Source: Mycobacterium sp. AZCC_0083
GTDB taxonomy: Bacteria > Actinomycetota > Actinomycetes > Mycobacteriales > Mycobacteriaceae
Length of the DNA stretch: 64,000 nt
Assembly (NCBI RefSeq): GCF_014202335.1
Contig: NZ_JACHGP010000027.1
Location: 33,705 to 97,704 of the forward strand
Reading direction: 5' to 3'
The position numbers were made by a program, and so were the translations under genes. The notes under the pieces are model-generated. The model saw only the letters and a program-made list of their open reading frames with translations, made no database searches and was not told the origin of the DNA. This document shows positions 7,713 to 16,755 of the stretch, in pieces (the first letter of the stretch is position 1; each line of letters opens with the position of its first letter).

Positions 7713-8468
7713 TCATGGCCGGATCACCACCCGCTCGGCGAGCAGGCCCGTGTCGACCGAACTGCAGTTGAGCCCGACCACTACGGCGTTCACCGCCCGT
7801 GGCGCCTCGCCGGGCAACAGCACCAGCACGCCTGACCTGGCGCCAACGGCGAGCGGGCGCGCGCCGAGGACCGACGCCGACGTCGGATAACCGAGACCGC
7901 TGAGACACGACGCCCGGCGCTGCGGATCGGCCAACGGTCCGAGGTCGGCTGGCTTGCCCAGTAGGTCGAGCACTTCGGGGTCGGTCATGGGTAGCCCCAA
8001 CGGTTTTGACACGGTGATGCGCTCGGCGGTCGGGTCCGCGGCATGCGTGCGAACGGGGGCATCCAGAAGCGTGACGGTGCCGACGCCTGCCGCGGCCAGC
8101 GCCGCGCCAACGCCGATGACGGCCGCGCCGGCCCGGAACCGGATGCCTGATCCGCGGGCGGCATGGGCCGCGGTGGCGGGGGAGGATCCGACGACGTGGT
8201 TCGTCGGAGGCGGCTCGGCCCGTAGGGCGGCGGCGATGCGTGCGGTGACGTCGGCCGGCGCGTCGGGCGCGGAGGTCGAATCGGTGCCGAGGTCGGCGAC
8301 ATCGCGCCGGACCCGGTCCAGCCCGTCCATCCGGCGGGCCGATTCGGGATCGTCGCGGACGCGGCGGCGGATGACGGCGGCGGTGTCGTCGTCGAGCAGT
8401 CCGGCCTGAAGATTGGCGAGCCACGGCACCGGAATCGGGGCCGGCGGCCCGTTCGTGTCGTCGTTCAC
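7713..8468 (-). CDS. rsmA: Anti-sigma-M factor RsmA-like membrane protein
   Basis: Presumed anti-sigma factor for SigM (Rv3912 position). GTG start at 8468, preceded by GGGAG, gives 251 residues. The cytosolic N-terminus (PVPWLANLQAGLLDDDTAAVIRRRVRDDPE) resembles the conserved ASD-like segment; one membrane helix is visible around RAGAAVIGVGAALAAAGVGTV, followed by an extracytoplasmic domain with two cysteines. The larger open frame running to 8897 is not coding: it would overlap sigM. Unusually, a rightward gene lies between this gene and sigM, so the usual sigM-rsmA operon is interrupted on the opposite strand. Confidence 0.85.
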   Translation of the reverse strand: MNDDTNGPPAPIPVPWLANLQAGLLDDDTAAVIRRRVRDDPESARRMDGLDRVRRDVADLGTDSTSAPDAPADVTARIAAALRAEPPPTNHVVGSSPATAAHAARGSGIRFRAGAAVIGVGAALAAAGVGTVTLLDAPVRTHAADPTAERITVSKPLGLPMTDPEVLDLLGKPADLGPLADPQRRASCLSGLGYPTSASVLGARPLAVGARSGVLVLLPGEAPRAVNAVVVGLNCSSVDTGLLAERVVIRP

Positions 8469-8591
8469 CGTCGCTCCCGTGCTCGGCGTGCCCCCGGCTG
8501 GCAGTGTAGGGAATTGCCTTCGCGGCCACCCGGTTGACACAGAGGTGCATGCTGGAAGAGGCCTGCTCTTTCGGCCAGCGAAGGGATCATC

Positions 8592-8900
8592 ATGGTTGGG
8601 CTCCGTCACACGCTCCTCGTGATCGGATCGGCCATGACGTTGGGTGCTGGAGCACTTGCGATCGCAACGGGGGCTGGTTCTGCCTCCGCCGCACCCTGCG
8701 TCCAGCAAATCCAGCCTTTGAACCCGTACCTGCAGACGTGCGGCATCCCCAATCAGCCGGTCACCGTGCCAGGCTCGTCGCCCGGTGCGGGTGCGATCAT
8801 CGCCTGTCGCGGCGTTCCCGGTTGCCTGTCGCAGGTCGTCAACGGCCCCGGCATCATTCAGGTGCCGCAGCCGGACACCAGGGTTCGGCAGAGTCACTAA
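8592..8900 (+). CDS. Small secreted protein, opposite strand between sigM and rsmA
   Basis: 102 residues with a clear Sec signal peptide: charged start, hydrophobic core TLLVIGSAMTLGAGALAIATGAGS, cleavage after ASA. The mature part contains four cysteines (C32, C45, C69, C74 approximately) and proline-rich segments, typical of small mycobacterial exported proteins of unknown function. ATG with GAAGGGA upstream. Its 3' end overlaps the 3' end of sigM by 47 bases, tail to tail. A TTGACA at 8534-8539 is present upstream, with no obvious -10. The gene is not in the M. tuberculosis locus. Confidence 0.7.
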   Translation: MVGLRHTLLVIGSAMTLGAGALAIATGAGSASAAPCVQQIQPLNPYLQTCGIPNQPVTVPGSSPGAGAIIACRGVPGCLSQVVNGPGIIQVPQPDTRVRQSH

Positions 8901-9456
8901 CGACCGGCGCGAAGTAGTCGAGCGTCTCGGCCAGCTTGGCGCGCGCCCGTGAGCACCTGCTCTTGACCGTGCCCTCGGGGATGCCGAGAACCCGCGCGGT
9001 CTCGGCGATGGAGAAGCCCTGCATGTCCACCGCGACGACGGCGGCTCGCTGCTCGACCGGCAGGCGCATGAGTGCGCGCTCGACCACCAGCGCCGTGTCC
9101 ACCCGCTGCGTCGGATCCCCGATGTGACAGGTGTCTTCCTCGAGCACGGTAGTGAGGTGAGACTTGTTGCGGCGCAGCCGATCCAGACAGGCGTTCACCA
9201 CGATCCGGTACAGCCAACTGCTGACGGACGCGTCGTGGCGAAACCTCGGCGCGCTGCGGTGCGCCGAGAGCATGGCGTCCTGGAGGGCGTCGGCGGCGTC
9301 CTCGGGAGTGCGGCTGCTGATCCGGGCGAGCCGGTGCAGCTGCCGGTGGTGGCGATAGAACAGTTCCTCGAAGGCGTAGCGATCGCCTGCGACGTGCGCG
9401 ACGAGCAGCTCGGCATCCGACCGTTCTTGGTCGGCAATTCCCCCGAAGTTGCCCAC
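8854..9456 (-). CDS. sigM: ECF RNA polymerase sigma factor SigM
   Basis: 200-residue group IV sigma factor. Region 2 (YAFEELFYRHHRQLHRLARI... DALQDAMLSAHRSAPRF, with VSSWLYRIVVNACLDRLRR as 2.4) and region 4 (LMRLPVEQRAAVVAVDMQGFSIAETARVLGIPEGTVKSRCSRARAKL) are complete. GTG start at 9456. In mycobacteria SigM controls ESX-type and cell-surface genes (family knowledge). Normally followed directly by the anti-sigma gene; here the small secreted gene overlaps its 3' end. Confidence 0.95.
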   Translation of the reverse strand: MGNFGGIADQERSDAELLVAHVAGDRYAFEELFYRHHRQLHRLARISSRTPEDAADALQDAMLSAHRSAPRFRHDASVSSWLYRIVVNACLDRLRRNKSHLTTVLEEDTCHIGDPTQRVDTALVVERALMRLPVEQRAAVVAVDMQGFSIAETARVLGIPEGTVKSRCSRARAKLAETLDYFAPVVSDSAEPWCPAAAPE

Positions 9457-9543
9457 AGCCGAACCTTAATCAACCGGGGATGACCGGCTCGACACTTCTT
9501 TTGCCGGTGCGGCGACGCAGGGCCGTTGACCAGCGCAGACGCA

Positions 9544-10209
9544 TCACCCCAGGCGTACACCGGCCTGGGGATGAGCGCCGGGAAGCGGCTTCTGGGCCCA
9601 GTCGGGGCCGCGGCCGAGGTGGCGCAGAATCCGGTCGAGATTGGTCCTGACCGGTGCGTCGACGGCGTGCGCGAAGGGCGCGTCGGGGGCCTCGCGGTCC
9701 TGGCCGTCTGGCACCAGGAGGGCCAGGGGCAACGCGGCGTCGACGACGTCGTCGGGAAGGACAAAGGGCACACCCAGTGATTCGGCGACGTCCCAGCCAT
9801 GGACCACGTAGTCGATGAAGTGGAAGCCGATGGCCATGGCGCCGGGGAATACAGCCTTCGGCCCGAACTCGGGAAGCGCGAACGACGCCTCGAGCACCGC
9901 GTCGTCGACGAAGGCGGTCATGACGTCGCTCACCGCGTCGGCATACGTTCCGCCGGGGTCAGCGGTGATCGCGTCCACGACCGTGTCGGCACGCCACACG
10001 TCGGGCTGATCTCCGAATCCCCGTGCAGCGGCGGCGAATCCGCGATGCTGCACGGTCATGTGGGCAAGCAGGTCCCCTAGCCTCCAGCCGGCGCATGGGG
10101 TGGGTGCGTCGAGGTCGGTCGCTCGGACGGACTCGACGAGCGAGAGGGAATTCATCACGGCGACGCGATGTAAGGGGCGAAGGTCGGGCAAGTTCATAGG
10201 CATGTACAT
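9544..10209 (-). CDS. DinB/mycothiol maleylpyruvate-isomerase-like protein (TIGR03086 type)
   Basis: About 221 residues. Family features: N-terminal helix with TDLDAPTPCAGWRLGDLLAHMTVQH (first metal-ligand His region) and FHFIDYVVHGWDVAESLG (second His region), ending with a short C-terminal domain. Members are metal-binding four-helix proteins, often thought to use mycothiol; the substrate here is unknown. Three in-frame ATGs (10209, 10203, 10197) compete as start. Divergent from the MarR gene at 10255 with a 45-base shared promoter region, so it is the likely regulatory target of that MarR protein. Confidence 0.8.
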   Translation of the reverse strand: MYMPMNLPDLRPLHRVAVMNSLSLVESVRATDLDAPTPCAGWRLGDLLAHMTVQHRGFAAAARGFGDQPDVWRADTVVDAITADPGGTYADAVSDVMTAFVDDAVLEASFALPEFGPKAVFPGAMAIGFHFIDYVVHGWDVAESLGVPFVLPDDVVDAALPLALLVPDGQDREAPDAPFAHAVDAPVRTNLDRILRHLGRGPDWAQKPLPGAHPQAGVRLG

Positions 10210-10227
10210 ACCATATGCGTACGCCTA

Positions 10228-10256
10228 CGATATCGCAACGCTTAAGATATCGCGAT
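10228..10256. promoter_or_regulatory. Candidate MarR operator between divergent genes
   Basis: GATATCGC occurs twice as a direct repeat (10229-10236 and 10246-10253, 17 bases apart); the first is part of the palindrome CGATATCG and the second runs into ATCGCGAT. The repeats sit between the DinB-like gene and marR and touch the marR start codon, a typical autoregulatory position. Inference from position and symmetry only. Confidence 0.45.
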
Positions 10257-10686
10257 GCCACCGAAGCCCCGGCGGAACGACCTCGCGGCGATGTTGCATC
10301 CGTTGCTGAGAGACCTCGTGGCGGCCGAGCAACCGATCCTCGTCGCGCACGACGTCAGCATGTGGGGATACGTGGTGCTCAACGCACTGGACCAGTCGCC
10401 GGTGCGCACGCAGGCCGCTCTCGCCGACGCCATCGGCGCCGACAAGACACGGATCATCCCCACTCTCGACGAGCTGCAGCAGAAGGGCTACATCGAACGT
10501 CGTCCCGACCCCGACGACCGCAGGGTCCGCCTGCTCGAGATCACGGCGTCAGGGCGCGAAGTGAAGAACGCGGTGCAGGTCGATATCCAACTCGGTGAAG
10601 AACGGTGGCTCTCCGAGTTGACGGCTCATGAGCGAGACGTCTTCCTTCGGGCGCTCGAACGAATGAGACGACTAGGGCCCCAATGA
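10255..10686 (+). CDS. MarR-family transcriptional regulator
   Basis: 143 residues. Winged helix-turn-helix with TQAALADAIGADKTRIIPTLDELQQKGYIERRPDPDDRRVRLLEITASGREV, the standard MarR recognition helix and wing including the DDRR motif. Divergent from a DinB-like protein; likely autoregulated through the GATATCGC repeats. ATG start. Converges with the murJ gene whose stop is 22 bases away. Ligand unknown. Confidence 0.88.
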   Translation: MPPKPRRNDLAAMLHPLLRDLVAAEQPILVAHDVSMWGYVVLNALDQSPVRTQAALADAIGADKTRIIPTLDELQQKGYIERRPDPDDRRVRLLEITASGREVKNAVQVDIQLGEERWLSELTAHERDVFLRALERMRRLGPQ

Positions 10687-10708
10687 TGCGCAGACCCGGG
10701 TACAGGGC

Positions 10709-13700
10709 TTAGGAGCCCTTCTTGAGGGTGATGTCGGAGAGTGCCGACTCGCTCTTTCCGCCAACGGTGCCCAGCGTGGTGATCCACACCAGCAGGTTCG
10801 ACGTGGGTGTCGGGTTGGCGATGGTGATGGTGTTGGAACCGGTCTTCATCGGCGTCGGCGGGGTGAGCTCGGTGGTGTCGTCCAGCGACGTCGGCGTCGG
10901 CGTCTGCGCCGACCGGAGCTGGATCGAGGTGCCCGTGCTGTTGAGGCTCAACGTCACCGTGGCCACCGCGGTGGGTTGCGGAAGCTGCAGGATCAACCCG
11001 ACGCCGTTCTTGAAGTTCGGGAAGGGCACCGGGTCGCTGTAGGTGTCCGTGGTCCAGGCGGTGGCGGGGTTGCCGTCGATCGCCTGGCCGGCGTCGGCCG
11101 GGTTGTCGGCTTCGCCGCCCGGCGAAAACACCGTCGCCCGTACCGGTTTCACGATGCCAGCGTCGGCGGTGCTGGTGGCACTTGGTGAATTGCCAAGCCC
11201 AAGTGCGTCACCACCGAGCGGGCCGCCGACGTCGCCGAACATCCGGCTCAGCACGGTGCCGAGGACGACGAGCGCGATGACCAGGATCACCGCGCCGACG
11301 CTCATGCCGATCACCAGGCCCTTGCGCCGACGCGCCACGGCCTGCGGGTCGGGCTCTGCGCGGTACTGCTGTTGCGGCGCGGCCGGCTCGTCGACGGGGG
11401 CGATGATCTCCGTGCGATCGGCCACGGCGGTGGCCTGCTGAAGAAGGTTGAGCAGCGTCGGCGCAGAGCGAATGCCGCCGTTCTCCTGAACCGCGCGGAT
11501 CGCTGCTGCCGAGATCTGGAATGGGATGTCACGGTCGACGGCACGCGGCTCGACGGGTTGTCCTGCGGCATCGAGCTCGGCGGCTTCCATGCCGCTTCGG
11601 ACACCCGACTCCGGGAGCGGCCACCGGTCGACGAGGAGTGCGTAGAGGGCGGCACCGATGCCGCGGATGTCGTCCTCCGGCGTTGCGGTGGGCATCGTGG
11701 CGGGGAACGCGAGGGCGACGTCGCCGTCGATGCTGACCCGTACCCGGCCAGGATGGTCGATGGACAGTGCGACGCCCTCGCGGTGCGCGGCCTCGGCCGC
11801 AGCGGCCAGCGACTGGATGGCACGAGCCCCACCGATCGGCGACGGCGCGGTCTCTGCGACCTCGGCGAGCGATCCGCCGCGGATCCATTCCGATACCACG
11901 AGCCCGCCCGACCCGGTTTGGGCGACGTCGAGCACGCGCGCGATGCCCGGTGTCTCCAGGTGACTGAGCCGCATGGTCCTGGACAGGATCTCGGAGAGCT
12001 CCGCGTCGGGAAGGACGGCGTCCGGGTCGACGAAGGTCAGCGCGACCTGACGGTCGAGCGCGGTGTCCAGCGCGTGCCAGAACTGCAGGTGCGGCGGACC
12101 GCCATGGAACACGAGCAGCCGGTAACGGCCGCCTGCGATGGTGGCGCCGGGAATGAGGTGGACGTCGTCCTCGGCGGTGGCCGCCTCGATCGGCGGCTCG
12201 TTGGGCATGCCCCCGGACAGTGGTTCGCGTGTCGGGTCGCCGCCGTAGTCGGCGGGCGGGCGCCCGGAGGTGGGATAGGAGGCGTCGGGCGGAACGTCGG
12301 GCTGGAAGTCGTCGGCGGTCGGGCGCGGAATGCGGGTGGTCGCACCGGCGTCGCCGAGCGCGGAGCCGGCTGCGGAGTCGTCGGTCACCGCTGGTCCTTT
12401 CCGCTGCCTGACTCCGGCAACGCCTGCCGGAGGCTCCCCCCATGGCACCGCGGCACTTCGACGCGGAGGTGACGGAGGCGAATTCCTCTGATCAGAGTAC
12501 GTGAGGGGGCCCATCGGACGTGGTCGGTCGGGCGGTACTGGCACTCGCGCGGCTACTGCCGCAGGTGGGCCTCCCCGGCCCAGCTTGCGCCGCACCGTGG
12601 CCAGCGCGGCGGCCGCCTCCGGCACCCGCGCTGCCAGCAAAACCCCAGCGATGATCGGCAGCATCAGAAGACCGAGCACCAGCAGGCGCAGCAGAGAACC
12701 TGCCCCGCCCCCGTGCACTGTCAGCGACTCCAGGCCAGCCAGCTTGTCCACGACGTGCCCGATCAGGCCGGCGAGCAAGGATGCCGCGACCGTGACCACG
12801 ATCGTGCGGATCACCGCGAGATTCAGCAGTCGGCCGCCGTGCGGATTGAGGTTGGCCCGCAACAGGATGTAACCGAAGGTCGCTCCCGCGACGAAGCCGA
12901 TGCCGTTGGCCAGCCCGAGGTATCCGGCGACGAGGTCACCGTCGTCCGTCAGGTACGGCGCCGCCACCGAGCCTGCGATCTTGACCACGGTGATCACGAC
13001 GATCACGAGGATCGGCGTCCACGGCTGCTCTCGGGCGTAGAAGACCCGCAGGTGCAGTAGCACCAACGCGTAGGGGATCAGCGTGAACGCCGAAAGCGTG
13101 ATGGCCATGCCCAGATAGCCGGCGTCCACGTCGCCGAAGTTCCCGTAGGCGAACAGTGCGCTACCGATCGCCGGGCCGCCGACGGTCATGAACGCGACGA
13201 TGGGGATCAGCGTCACCATGGTCAGCCGGGTGGCCAGCCCCAGGTCGGCCAGCACCGCGGGGGTGTTGTTGGCGGCGGCATTGCGAGACAACCGCGGCAT
13301 CACCACGGTCAGCACCGTCACGCCGATCATCCCGAACGGCAACATCAACACCAGCCAGGTGTAGTTGTAGATCGCCGGGCCCGAAGCCGCTGCGTTGCTG
13401 GCGATCCGGTTGCCGATGATCAACCCGACCTGGCTGATCAGCACGTAGAGAACCATGGCCCCCGCCATCGCACCGAACTTCTTCAGCCGGTCGTCGAGAC
13501 CCCACAGGGGACGAAGGCTGATCCGCTCGCGGCGGATGGCGACCAACAGCACCGCGACCTGGGTGATGGTTCCCAGCGTCATCCCGCCGCCGAGCACCAG
13601 CAGCTTCGCGTCGCCCATCTGCACCGGGTCAACCGAAAGTTCGCCAGGGACAACGACGTACAGGCCCAGCGTGGCGATGGCGACGACGTTGTTGCAGACC

Positions 13701-14350
13701 GGTGCCCAAGCCGGCGGCCCGAACACGTTGCGGGTGTTGAGGATTGCCATGAATACCGACGACAGCCCGTAGAAGAGCACCTGGGGCAGCAGCAAGTAGG
13801 CGAAAGCGGTCGTCAGCGAGCGATTGACCTGTGAGTCGTTGCCGAGCATGAGCCGGACCAGAAGCGGTGCGGCCGTCACCGACAGCACGGTCGCGACCAG
13901 AAGCAACGTGGTGGCCAGCGTGACAAGGCGTCGAACGAAGGCGGTGCCGCCGTCGGCGTCGTCGCGCTCGGCACGGGCGAGCACCGGCACGAAGATGGCG
14001 GTGAAGGTGGCCTCCAGCACCAGCGCGGCGATCAGGTTGGGCAGCTGATAGGCCACCGAGAACGCACTGGCCAGCGCGGCACCGAGAATGGTCGCGATCA
14101 GCACGATGCGGATGAAGCCGGTGATCCGGCTCATCAGCGTGGCGAAGGCCATGCCCCACGAGCGCGACACCACCGCTGCATCGGAGAGTTCGACCTGGCC
14201 GGCGCGGCGGCGCGGCGCAGGGCCGCGAGGGATCCGCTGGTGCGGCGGCGGTGGCGCCGGTCGGCGCGGTGGAGGCGGCGGCTGCCAGTGGGGCGGTGCC
14301 GGTGGCGGTCGGCGCGGCGGCAGCGCAGGTGGTGGCAGGGGAGCGTTCAC
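10709..14350 (-). CDS. murJ: MurJ lipid II flippase fused to a pseudokinase domain
   Basis: 1213 residues from GTG 14350, which overlaps the preceding gene's stop (GTGA); longer starts read through that gene. Order: proline-rich cytosolic leader (1-55), MATE-like MurJ domain with about 14 membrane helices (60-560), linker, a pseudokinase domain (about 740-975, starting GGRYRLLVFHGG), a membrane helix (about 1011-1033) and an extracytoplasmic discoidin-like domain (TAWTTDTYSD). The kinase domain lacks recognisable HRD and DFG motifs. In mycobacteria PknB phosphorylates this region, which then recruits the FHA protein FhaA to control peptidoglycan synthesis. MurJ exports lipid II for PonA1 (encoded at 41922). 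Confidence 0.95.
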   Translation of the reverse strand: MNAPLPPPALPPRRPPPAPPHWQPPPPPRRPAPPPPHQRIPRGPAPRRRAGQVELSDAAVVSRSWGMAFATLMSRITGFIRIVLIATILGAALASAFSVAYQLPNLIAALVLEATFTAIFVPVLARAERDDADGGTAFVRRLVTLATTLLLVATVLSVTAAPLLVRLMLGNDSQVNRSLTTAFAYLLLPQVLFYGLSSVFMAILNTRNVFGPPAWAPVCNNVVAIATLGLYVVVPGELSVDPVQMGDAKLLVLGGGMTLGTITQVAVLLVAIRRERISLRPLWGLDDRLKKFGAMAGAMVLYVLISQVGLIIGNRIASNAAASGPAIYNYTWLVLMLPFGMIGVTVLTVVMPRLSRNAAANNTPAVLADLGLATRLTMVTLIPIVAFMTVGGPAIGSALFAYGNFGDVDAGYLGMAITLSAFTLIPYALVLLHLRVFYAREQPWTPILVIVVITVVKIAGSVAAPYLTDDGDLVAGYLGLANGIGFVAGATFGYILLRANLNPHGGRLLNLAVIRTIVVTVAASLLAGLIGHVVDKLAGLESLTVHGGGAGSLLRLLVLGLLMLPIIAGVLLAARVPEAAAALATVRRKLGRGGPPAAVAARVPVPPDRPRPMGPLTYSDQRNSPPSPPRRSAAVPWGEPPAGVAGVRQRKGPAVTDDSAAGSALGDAGATTRIPRPTADDFQPDVPPDASYPTSGRPPADYGGDPTREPLSGGMPNEPPIEAATAEDDVHLIPGATIAGGRYRLLVFHGGPPHLQFWHALDTALDRQVALTFVDPDAVLPDAELSEILSRTMRLSHLETPGIARVLDVAQTGSGGLVVSEWIRGGSLAEVAETAPSPIGGARAIQSLAAAAEAAHREGVALSIDHPGRVRVSIDGDVALAFPATMPTATPEDDIRGIGAALYALLVDRWPLPESGVRSGMEAAELDAAGQPVEPRAVDRDIPFQISAAAIRAVQENGGIRSAPTLLNLLQQATAVADRTEIIAPVDEPAAPQQQYRAEPDPQAVARRRKGLVIGMSVGAVILVIALVVLGTVLSRMFGDVGGPLGGDALGLGNSPSATSTADAGIVKPVRATVFSPGGEADNPADAGQAIDGNPATAWTTDTYSDPVPFPNFKNGVGLILQLPQPTAVATVTLSLNSTGTSIQLRSAQTPTPTSLDDTTELTPPTPMKTGSNTITIANPTPTSNLLVWITTLGTVGGKSESALSDITLKKGS

Positions 14351-16749
14351 GAGTCGTCCGGGGCGTGGGCGATCGCGACGTCGAGCGGATCGGGTTCGCC
14401 GCGGGACGCATAGCGCCGCCGCGGCCGGTCGAGGTCGGCACGGTCGGGCTGGCCGCGGAAGCGGTGCCACAGACGTCGCCCGGCCAGCAGGACGAGCACG
14501 GCACCCGCTGACAGCGTGATGAAGAACAGCACCTTGCCGTACGCGTTGGAGTGCACGGACAGTCGCACGGGCTCGCCGAGCGGCAGCCCGTCGGCGGTGC
14601 GCAACGCCACGTCGACCGCCACCCGCTGCGTGAAGTGCACCTCGATCGGCACCCGCAACGGAAGGAATCCGGGCGGCAGCTCGATCTCGCCCATGTCGGT
14701 GACCGTCATTCCGGGTGGTGCGTCGACGGCCAGCCGCACCCGGATTGGCACGGGCAGGTCGTTGCGCAGGGCCAACGGCAGCGGGCTGCGTTCGGTGGCA
14801 AGGGTGTAGGACCCGCCGGGGTTGACGATGGTGACGGCGCGGAACAGGTCGTCGACGCTTGCGCCGACGGTACGCACGCGTTGGCCGGCCATGCCGTTGC
14901 GCGCGTCACGTGGCACCGACTGGCTCAGCGCGCGCAGCAGGTCCTCGCGCAGTGGCGCGGTGTACTGGGTGCCGGTCAGTCCGGTGCGCGGGTCGACGGT
15001 GAGCGCGGAGGTCAGACCCCCCAACCTCTCGGATGCCGCGGCCACGTCCTCGGTCACCGAATCGTCGAACCGGGCGCGGGAATTGCCAAGCGTGTCGGCG
15101 GGCAGGGGCTGGTCGTCCGTCGGCGGCAGGGCGGCGCTCTCGGCGATCACCGCGGTCAGTGGCCGCGGCACGGACAGCCCCGAGTGGATGGAGGTGGCGA
15201 GGGTGGAGAGGATCGCCGCGGCGTCGTCCGGCGTCAGATCCCAGACCAGCGGGGGAACCAGGATCTGGGTGCGTGGTTCGGTGTTGGAGCGCAGCCCGCG
15301 CCACAGCATCGACGCAAGGGCGTCCTGGCGTCGCGCGACGGAGGAGTCGTGTCGCAGCGGCACGTCAAGGGATTCATCGTCAAGGGATTGGTACGACGGG
15401 GCGACCGGTGAGCGCCCTGCGCCGGCGAGCGCGGCACCGACCATCGGGTCGAACGGCGCGGTGACCACTTGCGGCGTGTAGCGGTGCGGCGCGAGGTCAA
15501 TGGGCAACGGCTCGCCGTCGGCGGAGTCCTGGACCGTGAACGCGGGGGCCGCGATGGCGACGGTCGGGCCCTGATCCGACAGCAGCCGGACCGCGGGACC
15601 GGTGAGCGGGCCGTCGCCGATCAGGGTCGCCCCTGGCACGGACTTGACGCCGAGGATCTGGTCGACGATTGCGCCTGAGTCGTTGGTCGCCACCGCGCCG
15701 AGGCCAGGATTGCCGACCCGCTGTAGCGCGCCGAGGTCGGCCTGCGCGTACACCGACGGCGCCACACACATCCGCTGGGCGAGCGCCTTCAGCCGATTGA
15801 GCCAGTTCATCGCGGCGTCCTGGCCGGTGCCCGGGTGAGTCGGGGACGTCAGCCCGCCGGCGGGGTCATCGTTGACGACGTAGCCCAACGACATCGCGTT
15901 CACGGTGACCAACAAGTCGGGGTCGACCGCGAGGCACGCGGCGCTGCGGACCTGGGCACCGGGGTCGACCGCGGGACTGGTCGCGAAGTCGATCGCGGTG
16001 AGCAGCGTGTCGAGCCTGCCGCCGTCGCCCAATGAGGACGCCAGGTCGTCGTCGACGAGGCGCACCGGGGTAGTGCCGCCTGGCACGCCAGCGGCCAGCC
16101 GCGGCCGGTCGGCCAGCGGCCACAGCATGGTGATGCGGGTCGGCCGCGACGTATCCGGTGCCACCACGGCGGCCACGGTGTCTGCGGCTCCGGTGGACGG
16201 GTCTGGCGGCACACCGAGCACGGGCAACAGGAAGCGCGCGTCGTCGAGGCGGGCAGGCGCACCGTAGTCGGGGGTGCCGTTGACGTTGACCAGTATGGGG
16301 TAAACGCCGGGCTCGTCGATGTGCAGCGACGGAAACTCCGCCGAGCGCATCGGATAGGCCAACGTGAACGGGACGTTCTGGCCCTGCTCCATCTCGGGGG
16401 CCACCGTCGTGAAGTCGGCAACGGCTTCGTACTGTGCGCCGTCACCGGCCAGGTTGGTGCGCAGGCCTGCTGACGACGTCACTGCCGCCGCGTGCTCGAG
16501 CCGCACCATCACGTCGCGCACGGGACGGTCACCGACGTTGGTCACCGTGCCCGTGACCGTCACCATGGGTTCGCTCGTGGTGCTCACGATGTCCGGGGTG
16601 ACGGAGTCGATGTGCAGCTGGAGGAAGGGCTTGGCTCCCGGCTCGGCTGCGGCGACGCGAGGTAGGAGGGCGGGTGCGACGATCAGCGTCAGCAGTGTGG
16701 CGACGGCCAGCAAGCGCGACAGTGCAGTTCCAGCCGAGCTAGCCGACAT
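14347..16749 (-). CDS. Secreted/membrane-anchored DUF6049-type protein, Rv3909-like
   Basis: 800 residues. N-terminal signal peptide (SRLLAVATLLTLIVAPALLPRVAAA), a large extracytoplasmic region starting with an Ig-like beta domain (LQLHIDSVTPDIVSTTSEPMVTVTGTVTN), and a C-terminal membrane helix (VLFFITLSAGAVLVLLAGRRLW) followed by a basic cytoplasmic tail. The gene is always next to murJ in mycobacteria, and here overlaps it by four bases, so a role in envelope synthesis is plausible but unproven. ATG start at 16749; upstream gene mutT4 ends 7 bases away, indicating an operon mutT4-this gene-murJ. Confidence 0.85.
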   Translation of the reverse strand: MSASSAGTALSRLLAVATLLTLIVAPALLPRVAAAEPGAKPFLQLHIDSVTPDIVSTTSEPMVTVTGTVTNVGDRPVRDVMVRLEHAAAVTSSAGLRTNLAGDGAQYEAVADFTTVAPEMEQGQNVPFTLAYPMRSAEFPSLHIDEPGVYPILVNVNGTPDYGAPARLDDARFLLPVLGVPPDPSTGAADTVAAVVAPDTSRPTRITMLWPLADRPRLAAGVPGGTTPVRLVDDDLASSLGDGGRLDTLLTAIDFATSPAVDPGAQVRSAACLAVDPDLLVTVNAMSLGYVVNDDPAGGLTSPTHPGTGQDAAMNWLNRLKALAQRMCVAPSVYAQADLGALQRVGNPGLGAVATNDSGAIVDQILGVKSVPGATLIGDGPLTGPAVRLLSDQGPTVAIAAPAFTVQDSADGEPLPIDLAPHRYTPQVVTAPFDPMVGAALAGAGRSPVAPSYQSLDDESLDVPLRHDSSVARRQDALASMLWRGLRSNTEPRTQILVPPLVWDLTPDDAAAILSTLATSIHSGLSVPRPLTAVIAESAALPPTDDQPLPADTLGNSRARFDDSVTEDVAAASERLGGLTSALTVDPRTGLTGTQYTAPLREDLLRALSQSVPRDARNGMAGQRVRTVGASVDDLFRAVTIVNPGGSYTLATERSPLPLALRNDLPVPIRVRLAVDAPPGMTVTDMGEIELPPGFLPLRVPIEVHFTQRVAVDVALRTADGLPLGEPVRLSVHSNAYGKVLFFITLSAGAVLVLLAGRRLWHRFRGQPDRADLDRPRRRYASRGEPDPLDVAIAHAPDDS

Positions 16750-16755
16750 GGCGCC

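Noticed and set aside
8469..8897. Extension of rsmA into sigM
   Set aside because: It is cysteine- and arginine-rich, antisense to the secreted gene and has no family resemblance; GTG 8468 has a good ribosome site.
14351..14470. Forty extra residues at the MurJ N-terminus
   Set aside because: They overlap the coding end of the DUF6049-type gene; the GTGA overlap start is typical of mycobacterial operons.
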